Below are positions 8,669-17,772 of a stretch of 64,000 nucleotides of DNA, piece by piece. The DNA lies in contig JAJRPF010000056.1 in NCBI GenBank assembly GCA_024280885.1, positions 62,001 to 126,000 on the forward strand, read 5' to 3'. Origin of the DNA: Planctomycetota bacterium (GTDB lineage: Bacteria; Planctomycetota; JAJSAM01; JAJVHW01). The notes beneath the pieces were generated by a model. The model was not told where the DNA came from, did not search any database, and was given only the letters and a program-made list of their open reading frames with translations. The stretch's first letter is position 1, and the number at the start of each line of letters is the position of its first letter. The position numbers were made by a program, and so were the translations under genes.

Positions 8669-11544
8669 GCGGGCGTCTCGGGCGCCTCGGCGGCTCCGGC
8701 CGCGCGGAACGGTTCGCAACGGGTGCAGAGAGGATCGCTCGTGGTCGTTTCGTCGGTGCTGCCGGTCCCCACGTGGTCGCGGCGCCGCCAGCAACGATCG
8801 CAACGCTCGAGGTCGGAGCGTGCGACGCTGAGTTCGAGTCCCTGCAGGCCCGTCGCCACCAATCCTTGCGCGGCCTCGGGGTGCTCCTCGACGTTCACGC
8901 GCGTGAACTGCGCCACGCCGAGGATCTCCAGCAGGCCCTCCTGCCAGTCCCGGCCCATGATCGCTTCGGCGTCGGAGAGCAACGCATGGTCGAGGTCTGC
9001 GTCGTGCGACAACCAACTCACGGCAACATCTTGCCCCGAGCCGACGACCTTCTCCTTGCGCAGCGGGTCCACGAGCCGCTGGATCTCCGTGCGCACCTTC
9101 CGCAGGCGAGCCATCCACTCGCGCCGCGACTGCTCGGCTGTGCCGTGGTGCGGCCACGACGAGAGGTGCACGCTGCCGTCGATCCCGAACGCGCCGAGCG
9201 CGCCCCACGCCTCTTCGCTCGTGAACGTCAGGATCGGAGCCCAGAGCTTCGTCAGAACTGTGGCGAGACGGAAGAGCGCCGTCTGCGCAGAGCGATGGTC
9301 GCTGCCCCCCGACTTCGCGCAGTAGAGGCGGTCCTTCACGATGTCGAGGTAGAACGACGACAGGTCGTGATCCATGAAGCGCCGCAACGTCTGCGCCGCG
9401 CGGTTGTACTCGTAGTTCTCATACGTCGCCTCGACCTCGACCACAAGGTCGTCTAGGGCCTGCAGTACCCAGCGGTCGGGGGTGCACATGTGTGCGATGT
9501 CGATGTGGTCCTCGCGCGGGTTGAACCCACTCAGGCCACCGAGGATGAAGCGCAGCGTGTTGCGGATCTTGCGGTACTGATCTGCGGCGGGCTTCACGAG
9601 CTTGCGCGACACCGGCACGTCGTCGAAGTAGTTGCCCAACATCAGGAAGAGCCGCACGATGTCGACGCCGATCTCGCGAAAGATCACGGCGGGACCGAGT
9701 TCCTTCATGCCGCCCTTGGACTTGCTGACCTTCTCGCCGCGCTCGTCTGTGAAGAAGCCATGCGTCACGCAATCGCGGAACGGCAGTTCGTTGCGTGCCG
9801 CGACCGAGAGCACGAGCGAGAGCTGGAACCAGCCGCGATGCTGATCCTGGCCTTCGAGGTAACAATCCGCGGGGAACCGCAGTCCGCGTTCCTCGGTGAG
9901 CACGCTGCGCCACGACGAACCCGACTCGAACCACACGTCGAAGATGTCCGTCTCGGCGCGGAACGTGGTGCTGCCGCACGCGCAGGTGAGCCCTTGCGGG
10001 ACGAGGTCAGCCGCGTCGCGCTCGAACCAGATATCCGCGCCGTCGGCTGCCACAAGATCGCGCACATGGCGGACGATCTCAGGGGTGCAGTACACGGTGT
10101 CACACGCGTCGCAATAGAACGCGGGGATGGGCACTCCCCACGCGCGCTGTCGCGAGATGCACCAATCCGGGCGGTCGCGCAGCATCGCGTTCATGCGCCC
10201 GGCGCCGCGACTCGGGATCCAGCGCGCACTCTCGCGACAGGCGTCGAGCGCGCGCTTGCGCAGATCGTCGTGGTCTACGCTGACAAACCACTGGCTCGTG
10301 GCGCGGAAGATGACCGGCTTCTTGCAGCGCCAGCAATGCGGATACGAATGCTCGAACGGCGTCTCGGCGGCGAGGCGTCCGCGTTCGCGGAGGATGGCGA
10401 GGACGGGTTCGTTCGCCTTGAATACGTGCACACCTTCGAGGGACTCCACGCCGACGTCGGCCGTGTAGATGCCGCGCCCGCTCACGGGATTGCAGATCTC
10501 CAGACCTTCGCGCTTGCCGGTGTGAAAGTCGTCGGCACCGTGGCCGGGGGCGGTGTGTACGCAGCCCGTTCCGTCCTCGTCACTGACATAGTCAGCCGCG
10601 ACGACGGGCACGTCCATGTCGAGGAACGGGTGTCGGAGTTGCATGCCGACCAGGTCCGCGCCCTTCACGACGAGTGGGATCTGCGGGTCCACGCCATCGA
10701 CGACGGCGAGGTACTTCTCAACGAGCTTGACTGCCACGATGACGCGCTGCTCACGTTCGGGCCCGTCGTGCACGAGGACGGCGTAGTCGAGTTCCGGGTG
10801 CACGGCGACGGCGCGGTTGGCCGGGATCGTCCACGGAGTCGTCGTCCAGATGACGACATCGGTCGCTGCGCCCCCGACGCGTTCGAGGTCGGCGTCGACT
10901 ACGGCGAAGCGCACGTGGATCGATGGTGACGTCTTCTGCGCGTACTCGAGTTCGGCATCGGCCAGCGCCGTCGCACAGCTCACGCACCAGTGAATCGGAC
11001 GCAGCCCGCGCGTGACGTAGCCCGCCTCGACGAGATCTCCGAACACGTCGAGCGTGCCCGCTTCGTACTCCGGCGACATCGTGAGATACGGCTTGTCCCA
11101 GTCACCCATGATCCCGAGCCGCTTGAAGCTCTGACGCTGTGTCTCGACGAAGCCCTCTGCGTACTCGCGGCAGGCGCGGCGCACGTCCGCTTTCGACATC
11201 TCGCGCATCTTCTTACCGAGCTTCTTCGCGACGTTGATCTCGATCGGCAGTCCGTGGCAATCCCAGCCCGGGACGTAGGGCGCGTTCAGGCCACGCATCG
11301 TCCGGTAGCGGATGGTGATGTCCTTCAGCACCTTGTTCAGCACGTGGCCGAGGTGGATGTCTCCGTTCGCATACGGAGGCCCGTCGTGGAGGACGAAGAG
11401 ATCAGCGTCGGCACGCTGTGCCCGGATCTGCCCGTAGAGATCCTCGGCTTCCCAGCGCGCCAAGATCTCCGGCTCGCGCTTGACCAAGTTGGCCTTCATG
11501 GGGAAGTCCGTCGAAGGCAGGTTCAGAGTTTTCTTCCAGGACAT
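8665..11544 (-). CDS. ileS: Isoleucyl-tRNA synthetase
   Basis: 959 residues, the usual length for bacterial-type IleS. The class I HIGH-type motif is in PYANGDIHLGHVLNK (57-71). WDCHGLPIE, WTTTPWTIPANRA of the editing domain, DVWFESGSSW and GQDQHRGWFQ follow, with KVSKSKGG (KMSKS type) at about 604-611. The C-terminus keeps the zinc module CDRCW...CTRC, a bacterial-type trait. It is translationally coupled to purN. The start at 11544 (ATG, MSWKKTLNLP) matches family N-termini. Confidence 0.97.
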   Translation of the reverse strand: MSWKKTLNLPSTDFPMKANLVKREPEILARWEAEDLYGQIRAQRADADLFVLHDGPPYANGDIHLGHVLNKVLKDITIRYRTMRGLNAPYVPGWDCHGLPIEINVAKKLGKKMREMSKADVRRACREYAEGFVETQRQSFKRLGIMGDWDKPYLTMSPEYEAGTLDVFGDLVEAGYVTRGLRPIHWCVSCATALADAELEYAQKTSPSIHVRFAVVDADLERVGGAATDVVIWTTTPWTIPANRAVAVHPELDYAVLVHDGPEREQRVIVAVKLVEKYLAVVDGVDPQIPLVVKGADLVGMQLRHPFLDMDVPVVAADYVSDEDGTGCVHTAPGHGADDFHTGKREGLEICNPVSGRGIYTADVGVESLEGVHVFKANEPVLAILRERGRLAAETPFEHSYPHCWRCKKPVIFRATSQWFVSVDHDDLRKRALDACRESARWIPSRGAGRMNAMLRDRPDWCISRQRAWGVPIPAFYCDACDTVYCTPEIVRHVRDLVAADGADIWFERDAADLVPQGLTCACGSTTFRAETDIFDVWFESGSSWRSVLTEERGLRFPADCYLEGQDQHRGWFQLSLVLSVAARNELPFRDCVTHGFFTDERGEKVSKSKGGMKELGPAVIFREIGVDIVRLFLMLGNYFDDVPVSRKLVKPAADQYRKIRNTLRFILGGLSGFNPREDHIDIAHMCTPDRWVLQALDDLVVEVEATYENYEYNRAAQTLRRFMDHDLSSFYLDIVKDRLYCAKSGGSDHRSAQTALFRLATVLTKLWAPILTFTSEEAWGALGAFGIDGSVHLSSWPHHGTAEQSRREWMARLRKVRTEIQRLVDPLRKEKVVGSGQDVAVSWLSHDADLDHALLSDAEAIMGRDWQEGLLEILGVAQFTRVNVEEHPEAAQGLVATGLQGLELSVARSDLERCDRCWRRRDHVGTGSTDETTTSDPLCTRCEPFRAAGAAEAPETPA

Positions 11545-11636
11545 CGGGGGCTCCGGTGAGTTGAAGGCCCGAGGGTAATCTCAGCGTCCAGGATCGTGCG
11601 CGTTCCGCCGAGGGGGTGTCCGCTCGCGAGGTCCAC

Positions 11637-11921
11637 TCAGAGACCGAGCAACGCGCGCACGCTCTCCGCGTTGAGCCCGATTACCGTGACGCTCTTCCGC
11701 CGGTTGCCGTGCCCCGCGACGATGTGGACGTCGCTTCGCTTCACAGCGAAGACAGAGGCGAGGTGGAGACAGACGGCTGCGTTGGCCTTGCCCTTCTCGG
11801 GCGGCGCGGCGACGCGGATGCGGAGCGCGCCCCCGTGCTCTCCGACAATCTGTGTTCGCGAGGCGCCGGGCACGACGAGGAGTTGGAAGCGGACCCCGCC
11901 CTCGATCGCCGCTATCCGCAC
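11637..11921 (-). CDS. DUF167 (YggU) family protein
   Basis: 94 residues from GTG 11921; an in-frame TGA lies just upstream, so the start cannot be much longer. The core VAAPPEKGKANAAVCLHLA and the SDVHIVAGHGNRRKSV segment are the DUF167/YggU signature. The function of this small fold is unsettled. In many bacteria yggU lies near yggS, and here only the FHA-kinase gene separates them. The gene begins 32 nt after the kinase stop and ends 92 bp before ileS. Confidence 0.92.
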   Translation of the reverse strand: MRIAAIEGGVRFQLLVVPGASRTQIVGEHGGALRIRVAAPPEKGKANAAVCLHLASVFAVKRSDVHIVAGHGNRRKSVTVIGLNAESVRALLGL

Positions 11922-11953
11922 CGAAGCACCCCGGTCCTCATCTCACGGGTCCG

Positions 11954-14722
11954 TCAGCGAACCGGTTGAACGCCCCAGGACGCGATGTACGCATCGCGCT
12001 TGCCCTGTCGCAGCAAGGGCGGCAGTTCCGCTCCTGCGCGGCCATCGAGGAATAGGTAAGCCTCGGTGTACACATGCGCGTCGCGCCAGCGCTTGTATGT
12101 CGCGATGGCCTGGTCGGGCGCCATGCCGTCCGCGTGCAGCAACGCTTGATACTCGCGCAGGGCCGTGACCTCGTCCTGCAACCGCACCTGCTCGCCAGGC
12201 CCCATCTTCGCGTCGGCCTCGCTGGCGCGCTCGAGCAGCGCTTCTGCAGCGGACGGGTGCCCGACCTCGACGTACACCCGCGCGAGACCGAGAGCCACGT
12301 CGCCACTCAGCTTGTTGATGCGTTCGCGTAGGAACACGACCCACACCATCTCCGGCGTCAGATCCTTCCACTTGTGCGACGGGCTCATGGTCCCGGCGGG
12401 GATCGTCACGTCCACCACGAACTGGACCTCGGTGGGGGGCTTGCTCGCGGAGAGCGTCGTCTTGGAATTCGGGGGCTGATTCGGCAGCCCAATGAGTGCT
12501 TCCTTGGGGCTGACGATCTCTCCCGATGCGAGTGCCACCAGGAAACGCTCCCAGCCGACGCCTGCTGCAGCCAACTGGTCGTGGCGAGCAGCCGCGCGAT
12601 CCTGGTAGACCCACGTCTCGAGCCCTTCGGCGGCGCTCTCGAAAGCCGCGGCGCACTCGGCGAATTCCCAGTTGAAGACCGTCGGCTCGCCGACCGGAAG
12701 TGAACGCACCGAACGCGCGGCTGCCGCGTACCGAAGCCGATCGTTCTTCAACTTCGTGAGGAGACCGGCCGTGAGATCGTCTTGCTCACCCTCGATCCAC
12801 TGTTTTGCAGAGTCGGCCAGCGCAGCGAGTTCGGCGTTCGCAGCCGCATGGGCGCGCATCGTCGTCTCGAACGTGGCGACACCTGCGAGAGCCTCGGAAG
12901 GCTTGCCCGCGTCGAGGAGCGCCTGTGCGGCGGCGAGCGCATCGTCGAGCGACGTCCGCGCGCGCTTCAGCACCTCGGGTTCGAGGCCAGCGAGGTAGAC
13001 GTCCGCCTCGTCCTGCACGAACGCCAGATTCGTCGCCGCGCCGTCGGAGCGCGGGACGTCGCGCGCGCTCTTGAGAACGGCGGTCCAATCCGCGCTCTCC
13101 ATCTGAGAGTCGATCCTGGCCTTCTGACCTTCCCACCACGTCTTCGCAGCCCCGACAGTGGCCTGGTACTCGTCGTTCTGCGCCTTCAGAGTGCTACGGA
13201 TGCTCGCTGCGAGTTTCGCGGCGTCAGTGGCCGCTGGCGTTCCCTTGCGCTTCTGCGCCAGTGCGTCACACGCCTCCGCGAACGTCAGCCATTCGGCTTC
13301 CTTGGCGCGGTCCGTTTCCTTGCCCGGCTTGGTGCCTCCCAGCTTGAGGAAAGCGATTGTCGCGGCAGTGTCGCGCTTCTCCTTCGCATCCGCTGCCTTC
13401 TCCGCGGCGGTCTTCCCGTTGTTGACGGGCGCCGTGTTGTCCGTGAGGTAGATCGTCTTGGTGTCGCCCTTTTCCGGTGGCTGCATTGCCTTCCAGATGA
13501 GACCGCTCGCGAGTGCGAGAATAAGGAGGAGGGCGGCCGCCATCGTGCCCTTCCCGAACTTAGGGCGCCCGCCCGCCAGTTCGATCTGATGCTCAAGCTG
13601 GAACGCCTCCAGATCGGCGACCAGGTCCTTGGCCGACTGGTAGCGATCCTCGACCTTCTTCTGCATCATCTTGTCGAGGATGGCCGAGAGATCGGGCGGG
13701 AAGTCTTCGAGTTCTTCGGTGAGCGGCACGTGCGGGTCGTTGATCTGCGCCCGCAAGATCTCTTTCACGGTCGTGCCGCTGAAGGGTGTCCGGCCCGCGA
13801 CCATCCGATAGAGGGACGCGCCGAGCGAGTAGATGTCGGCGGGGTGCGAGACGTCCTTGCCGCGTGCCTGCTCCGGCGCGATGAAGTGGGGTGTGCCGAA
13901 GATCTTGCCGTCGCCCACCTCGTCGGCGCGGGCGGCGAGGCCCAGATCGCCGATCTTCACCTTGTTCTCGACCGTGAGCATCAGGTTGTCAGGCTTGATA
14001 TCGCGGTGGACGATCCCGTGGCGCTCGGCGAACACGAGGCCGCGAGCAGCGTCCATGACCATGGGGAGTGCTTCGGTCCAGTGGAGTCGCGAGTTCTCGG
14101 CGGCCGAGAGCGCGTCTTGGACGGCCGAGCCCTCCATGAACTCCATGGAGAAGAAGTGGATGCCGCCCGCCTGGCCGACGTCGAAGACTTGCACGACGTT
14201 CGGGTGGTTGAGCTGCGCGGCGGCGCGCGCCTCGGCGACGAACTTCTCGACGAAGACCGGGTCGCTTGCATACCGGGTCGAGAGGATCTTGAACGCCACG
14301 ACGCGGTTGAGGCTGATCTGGCGCGCCTTGTAGACGGTCCCCATGCCACCACGGCCGACGCGCTCCAGCATCTTGTAGCCAGCGATGTCCTTACCGGCGA
14401 GGCCCCCGGCCTTGCCCTTCGCAGTCTGCTCTTCTTCGAGGAAGGAGAAGACCGTCTCGCCCACCTGAACGCGGTCGCCAAATGCGAGGGGGCGCTCGGT
14501 CTCGAGCTTCTCCTCGTTGACGTAGGTGGAGTTCCGAGAGCCAAGGTCGGAGATCATCCAGTGTCCGCCGTCCTGGCGAATCTGGAAGTGGCGGCGGGAG
14601 GACGCAGGGTCGGAGATGATGACCTGATTCGCCGGATCGCGTCCGATCACGGCGGGCTGGCCAGGCTTCAGCGAGAAGCTGAAGCCTTTCTCTTGTCCGC
14701 GCTCGATAACAAGGCTGGGCAA
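11954..14722 (-). CDS. FHA-domain Ser/Thr protein kinase with one membrane segment
   Basis: 922 residues. The FHA domain occupies 1-97, with IGRD (26-29), SSRRHFQI (41-48) and GSRNSTYVN (61-69). A Hanks-type kinase follows at about 114-376: VGRGGMGTVY, Lys145, HRDIKPDN (239-246) and DLG (259-261). A hydrophobic span at about 393-411 probably crosses the inner membrane, leaving about 510 helical residues outside. The start appears to be TTG 14722: AGGAG overlaps the yggS stop 11 nt upstream and the FHA strand follows directly. This is an FHA-kinase receptor with an extracytoplasmic sensor of unknown ligand. Its placement inside a yggS-yggU-ileS operon is unusual. Confidence 0.93.
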   Translation of the reverse strand: MPSLVIERGQEKGFSFSLKPGQPAVIGRDPANQVIISDPASSRRHFQIRQDGGHWMISDLGSRNSTYVNEEKLETERPLAFGDRVQVGETVFSFLEEEQTAKGKAGGLAGKDIAGYKMLERVGRGGMGTVYKARQISLNRVVAFKILSTRYASDPVFVEKFVAEARAAAQLNHPNVVQVFDVGQAGGIHFFSMEFMEGSAVQDALSAAENSRLHWTEALPMVMDAARGLVFAERHGIVHRDIKPDNLMLTVENKVKIGDLGLAARADEVGDGKIFGTPHFIAPEQARGKDVSHPADIYSLGASLYRMVAGRTPFSGTTVKEILRAQINDPHVPLTEELEDFPPDLSAILDKMMQKKVEDRYQSAKDLVADLEAFQLEHQIELAGGRPKFGKGTMAAALLLILALASGLIWKAMQPPEKGDTKTIYLTDNTAPVNNGKTAAEKAADAKEKRDTAATIAFLKLGGTKPGKETDRAKEAEWLTFAEACDALAQKRKGTPAATDAAKLAASIRSTLKAQNDEYQATVGAAKTWWEGQKARIDSQMESADWTAVLKSARDVPRSDGAATNLAFVQDEADVYLAGLEPEVLKRARTSLDDALAAAQALLDAGKPSEALAGVATFETTMRAHAAANAELAALADSAKQWIEGEQDDLTAGLLTKLKNDRLRYAAAARSVRSLPVGEPTVFNWEFAECAAAFESAAEGLETWVYQDRAAARHDQLAAAGVGWERFLVALASGEIVSPKEALIGLPNQPPNSKTTLSASKPPTEVQFVVDVTIPAGTMSPSHKWKDLTPEMVWVVFLRERINKLSGDVALGLARVYVEVGHPSAAEALLERASEADAKMGPGEQVRLQDEVTALREYQALLHADGMAPDQAIATYKRWRDAHVYTEAYLFLDGRAGAELPPLLRQGKRDAYIASWGVQPVR

Positions 14723-14736
14723 AGTCCGTACGTCTC

Positions 14737-15441
14737 CTAGTCGGGCGCAACGCCGCCGTAGAGGATGCGCCCGATTCTCACCATCGTGGCGCCTTCCTCG
14801 ACGGCAACCTCGAAATCGCCGCTCATACCCATACTGAGTTCGTGCCCCTCAAGGTAGCCGCGGGTGTGCGCTTCGTCGCGCATCTCCCGAAGGTCTCGAA
14901 AGAGAGAGCGCACATCTTCAGGGTCAGATGTGACCGGAGCCATGGTCATCAGCCCCTGGATCGACAAATTCGAGAGGCCGACGAGTTCCGGCAGGTGGGT
15001 CCAGAACTCGTCCGGAAGAAAGCCGCCCTTGCTCGTCTCGCCGCTGACGTTGACCTGGATCAGCGTGGTGAGTGGCGGGCGCTCCTGACGACCGACTTCC
15101 GCGTCCAGGGCTCGCAGCAGCCGGGTGCTGTCGCCGGCATGGAAGACGTCGATCGCCGGGAGCACGTGACGGATCTTGTTCCGTTGAAGGTGTCCGATGA
15201 AATGCCAGGTTGGGCCGTCACCGACCTCAGCGCGCTTCTCGAGGATCGCTGGCACGCGATTTTCCCCGATGTCGTTCATCCCAGCGGCTGTGACGCGGCG
15301 GACCATGTCCGCGCCGAAGTACTTCGTGACCGCCACGATACGAACAGACTCCGGCGAGCGGCCGCTGCGTGCGCAGGCGTCCGCGATCGCTTGGCGAGCA
15401 CTTTCAAGGTTCTGGACGAGTGGGTCGAGGCTGGCGGTCAC
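14737..15441 (-). CDS. yggS: YggS/PROSC-family PLP homeostasis protein
   Basis: 234 residues from GTG 15441, the usual family length; longer in-frame reading upstream is Arg-rich and unlikely. This single-domain alanine-racemase-like fold binds PLP through the Lys in VAVTKYFGADMV. The family hallmarks GENRV, WHFIGHLQRNK, QVNVSGETSKGG, SIQGLMTM and SMGMSGDFEVAV are all present. Members buffer free PLP and influence amino-acid metabolism; no enzymatic reaction is established. It heads the minus-strand train. Confidence 0.95.
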   Translation of the reverse strand: MTASLDPLVQNLESARQAIADACARSGRSPESVRIVAVTKYFGADMVRRVTAAGMNDIGENRVPAILEKRAEVGDGPTWHFIGHLQRNKIRHVLPAIDVFHAGDSTRLLRALDAEVGRQERPPLTTLIQVNVSGETSKGGFLPDEFWTHLPELVGLSNLSIQGLMTMAPVTSDPEDVRSLFRDLREMRDEAHTRGYLEGHELSMGMSGDFEVAVEEGATMVRIGRILYGGVAPD

Positions 15442-15649
15442 GTGGGAGCTTTCGAAAGCGCGCGTTCTTCGGCGCCTGAATCGTGTCCAAATCGTCGTGG
15501 AATGGCGTCCGCACGATCGGGTCAGATCGTGGAAACTGGCGCGTGAGCGTAGGCGTCTGTGGCGAAGAGCGTCAAGCAGGAAGCGGGGTCGCATCGGAAC
15601 TCGGGATTCCGCCGGGGTTTCGGTTCGTTGCACGGGGCTGACAATCCGC

Positions 15650-15679
15650 TTGACTCGGCGAAGGCGGCGTCTCTACGAT
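15650..15679 (+). promoter_or_regulatory. Putative sigma70-type promoter in the 15442-15827 gap
   Basis: TTGACT (15650-15655) and TACGAT (15674-15679) are separated by 18 bp. This would start a transcript about 140 nt before the lipoprotein gene. The 386-bp gap between divergent genes holds no convincing ORF. Downstream, CGGACG (15745-15750) can pair with either of two CGTCCG copies (15756-15761 or 15770-15775). No promoter evidence beyond the match. Confidence 0.4.
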
Positions 15680-15827
15680 CCGGCGCTCAGGGCATTGCGC
15701 GAAGGGCTGCCGGAACGCCTCGACAAGGCGATTCGGTGTAGGTTCGGACGGAGTACGTCCGGGCTGGTACGTCCGGAGCGTTTGAAATGTCTGGCGTATG
15801 GGGCCACTGCTCCCAGGAGGCGATGGA

Positions 15828-16961
15828 ATGCGGCTTGCGTCCGCCACAAGTTGGGCATTGTTGGCACTGATGGCTGCGGGTTGCAGCTCCACCGGCTCCC
15901 TCGCGCCCGACGACGAGGGTATCAAGGCTGGCTTGGCCGCTCTCGGGGTCGAGGGGCGTGCATACGTCCACGACCTCGGTGACGAGGCCTCTATGCTGGT
16001 CCGCAACGTCTACGCCGACGGCGGTGACTTCCTCATCGAGGATGTTCACGGTCATCTGACGTACGTTGACGGTGCCACACTGAACGTGCGGTGGGAGTAT
16101 TACGGCCTTGATAAGCCGTTCACCATGCCCCCGTCGTTCACCCCGTCCACGATCACCGGGATCGCGAACAGTCGGCTCTACGTGCTGACGCGTTCGGCCG
16201 GAGTTCCGGAGCCGCATCCGCGCTGGGTCGATCTGATCCCGTCGGCGGCTCCGGTTGCGACCGACTCGACCGTGTATGTCCCCACGTACCCGACCCAGGC
16301 TGGGAACAAGACGATCTACTCCGTCAGCCTCGGCAGCGGATACATAGGTTGGGGCGCACGCACGCGCACGGATGTCACGTCCGGCATGGCGAAGGGCGGT
16401 CCCGATGCCGGTGACACGCTCTACTTTGCCACGCGCAGCGGACTGATCGAGGCGTACCCGACGTACCTCGCCTCCGAGCGCAGTCCTGAGCCGGCTTGGC
16501 AGTCGCATGCGGCATCCGGGATCCGCTACGACCTGACAGTTGCCGGTGACGACCTCGGTGTCGTCACGGACGACGGTCGCCTCATCTGCTACGACCGGGT
16601 TACCGGCAACGCCCGCTGGGAGGCGTATCCGCCCGCCGGCGAGTACGGCGAGTCGGCCGCACAATTCTCAGAGTCGTTCGCGTTCTTCCGTCGCGACGGC
16701 AAGCTCTGCGCGTTCAACCGTGAGACCGGCGCACCGCTCTGGTCGGTCGCTGGCGGACAGTCGTTCATTGCGCAGCGCGGTGACACGGTCCTCGTGATGG
16801 CCGACAAAGACTGGGTCATCGCAGTCAACGCGGAGACCGGCGAAGAAGAGGCGCGGCATCAGATGCCCGGGACGTACTTCCCGGCGCAGATGGCGAACGA
16901 CGGCACGGTCACCGCCATCACCGACGATGGCCTCATGGTTTCAGTCGAACTCGGCTGGTAG
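15828..16961 (+). CDS. Lipoprotein with PQQ-like beta-propeller
   Basis: 377 residues from ATG 15828, which has AGGAGG 7 nt upstream. The N-terminus is a lipoprotein signal, MRLASATSWALLALMAAGC, with the lipidated Cys at 19. The rest shows repeated short blades of the WD/PQQ kind, such as GRLICYDRVTGNARWEA, GKLCAFNRETGAPLWSV and DWVIAVNAETGEEEA. This suggests a beta-propeller scaffold on the periplasmic face of a membrane. It loosely recalls BamB, but there is no bam context here. A double hairpin terminator follows the stop, so it is probably monocistronic. Confidence 0.8.
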   Translation: MRLASATSWALLALMAAGCSSTGSLAPDDEGIKAGLAALGVEGRAYVHDLGDEASMLVRNVYADGGDFLIEDVHGHLTYVDGATLNVRWEYYGLDKPFTMPPSFTPSTITGIANSRLYVLTRSAGVPEPHPRWVDLIPSAAPVATDSTVYVPTYPTQAGNKTIYSVSLGSGYIGWGARTRTDVTSGMAKGGPDAGDTLYFATRSGLIEAYPTYLASERSPEPAWQSHAASGIRYDLTVAGDDLGVVTDDGRLICYDRVTGNARWEAYPPAGEYGESAAQFSESFAFFRRDGKLCAFNRETGAPLWSVAGGQSFIAQRGDTVLVMADKDWVIAVNAETGEEEARHQMPGTYFPAQMANDGTVTAITDDGLMVSVELGW

Positions 16962-16974
16962 TCACAGACCGACG

Positions 16975-17039
16975 GGCCGACTTCGGTCGGCCTGATCGAA
17001 GAGAGAGCCCCCGCGCCAAACAGCGCGGGGGCTCTTCTT
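16975..17039 (+). terminator. Tandem hairpins: UUCG stem-loop plus intrinsic terminator
   Basis: First hairpin: GGCCGAC (16975-16981), TTCG loop, GTCGGCC (16986-16992). Second hairpin: a perfect 13-bp stem (17004-17016 with 17023-17035), a 6-nt loop, and then TCTTG. It directly follows the lipoprotein gene. Confidence 0.88.
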
Positions 17040-17213
17040 GAATCCTACGGACGTCACGCAAGGCGTGCGCGCGATCCTCGCGTCATCGGCTCCTCGGTGC
17101 CCCCGGCGCGAGAGCAGGCGTCGGAGACGCGCGTCGGCTGACGTCCTGCGCTACCAAATCACGCAAGCGCGCAGTCGCTGACGTCGCACAGGCGTAACCG
17201 AGATCGCGAGTGG

Positions 17214-17219
17214 TATGAT
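17214..17219 (+). promoter_or_regulatory. Extended -10 element upstream of hicA
   Basis: TGGTATGAT is an extended -10 (TATGAT at 17214-17219) about 70 bp before the hicA start. No good -35 is visible. The preceding 17041-17213 stretch contains repeated GACGTC-type motifs and no gene. Confidence 0.35.
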
Positions 17220-17288
17220 TGTCGCGGCGGGACGGCAATCCCGTGGGCGTCGCAACGACGATCGCGGTGCCGTCACGGAGGATGTCAC

Positions 17289-17489
17289 GTGCCCAGGAAG
17301 GTCCGCGAACTGGTGCAAGATCTGACCGCTGCCGGCTTCGCCGAGATCAGTGGTGGCAAGGGGTCTCACCGGAAGTTCACGCATCCCCGGTATCCGGGAG
17401 CGGTTACGCTGAGTGGACGTTCAGGCAGTGACGCGAAGGCCTACCAGGAGCAGCAGGTGCGGCGCGCGATCGAGGAGATCCGAGAATGA
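17289..17489 (+). CDS. hicA: HicA-type mRNA interferase toxin
   Basis: 66 residues from GTG 17289 with GGAGG 7 nt upstream. HicA folds like a double-stranded-RNA-binding domain and cuts mRNA with a single catalytic His, here in GGKGSHRKFTHP. ELVQDLTAAGF and AKAYQEQQVRRAIEEI fit the family helices. The stop overlaps the ATG of hicB by 4 nt (ATGA), the canonical toxin-first order. Confidence 0.92.
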   Translation: MPRKVRELVQDLTAAGFAEISGGKGSHRKFTHPRYPGAVTLSGRSGSDAKAYQEQQVRRAIEEIRE

Positions 17490-17707
17490 AGACGATCGAT
17501 CGCTATCTCAAGTGGGTCGAGTGGATCGAAGAGGATCAAGTCTACGTCGGTCGTTGTCCGGACCTCATCACAGGTATCCATGGTGATGATTCGCAGCAGG
17601 TCTATCGGGAACTGTGCGAAGTCGTCGAGGAGGTGCTTGCGCACTTCGAGGCGGAGGGACGCCCCCTACCTCGCCCGATGGTGCGTCCGATGCAGGACGT
17701 GGTCTGA
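17486..17707 (+). CDS. hicB: HicB-type antitoxin (short form)
   Basis: 73 residues. It shows the partial RNase H-like antitoxin fold: YVGRCPDLITGIHGDD followed by an acidic helix (YRELCEVVEEVLAHFEAEG). The protein ends after PRPMVRPMQDVV, and I see no helix-turn-helix or ribbon-helix-helix domain. It may neutralise HicA without classic DNA-binding autoregulation. It is translationally coupled to hicA. Confidence 0.88.
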   Translation: MKTIDRYLKWVEWIEEDQVYVGRCPDLITGIHGDDSQQVYRELCEVVEEVLAHFEAEGRPLPRPMVRPMQDVV

Positions 17708-17772
17708 CGCTCCTTCGCGGCGAGCATACAGAGACCGCCTCGTTCCTGGTCTCGGTCCAAAGGAGGGCAGCT

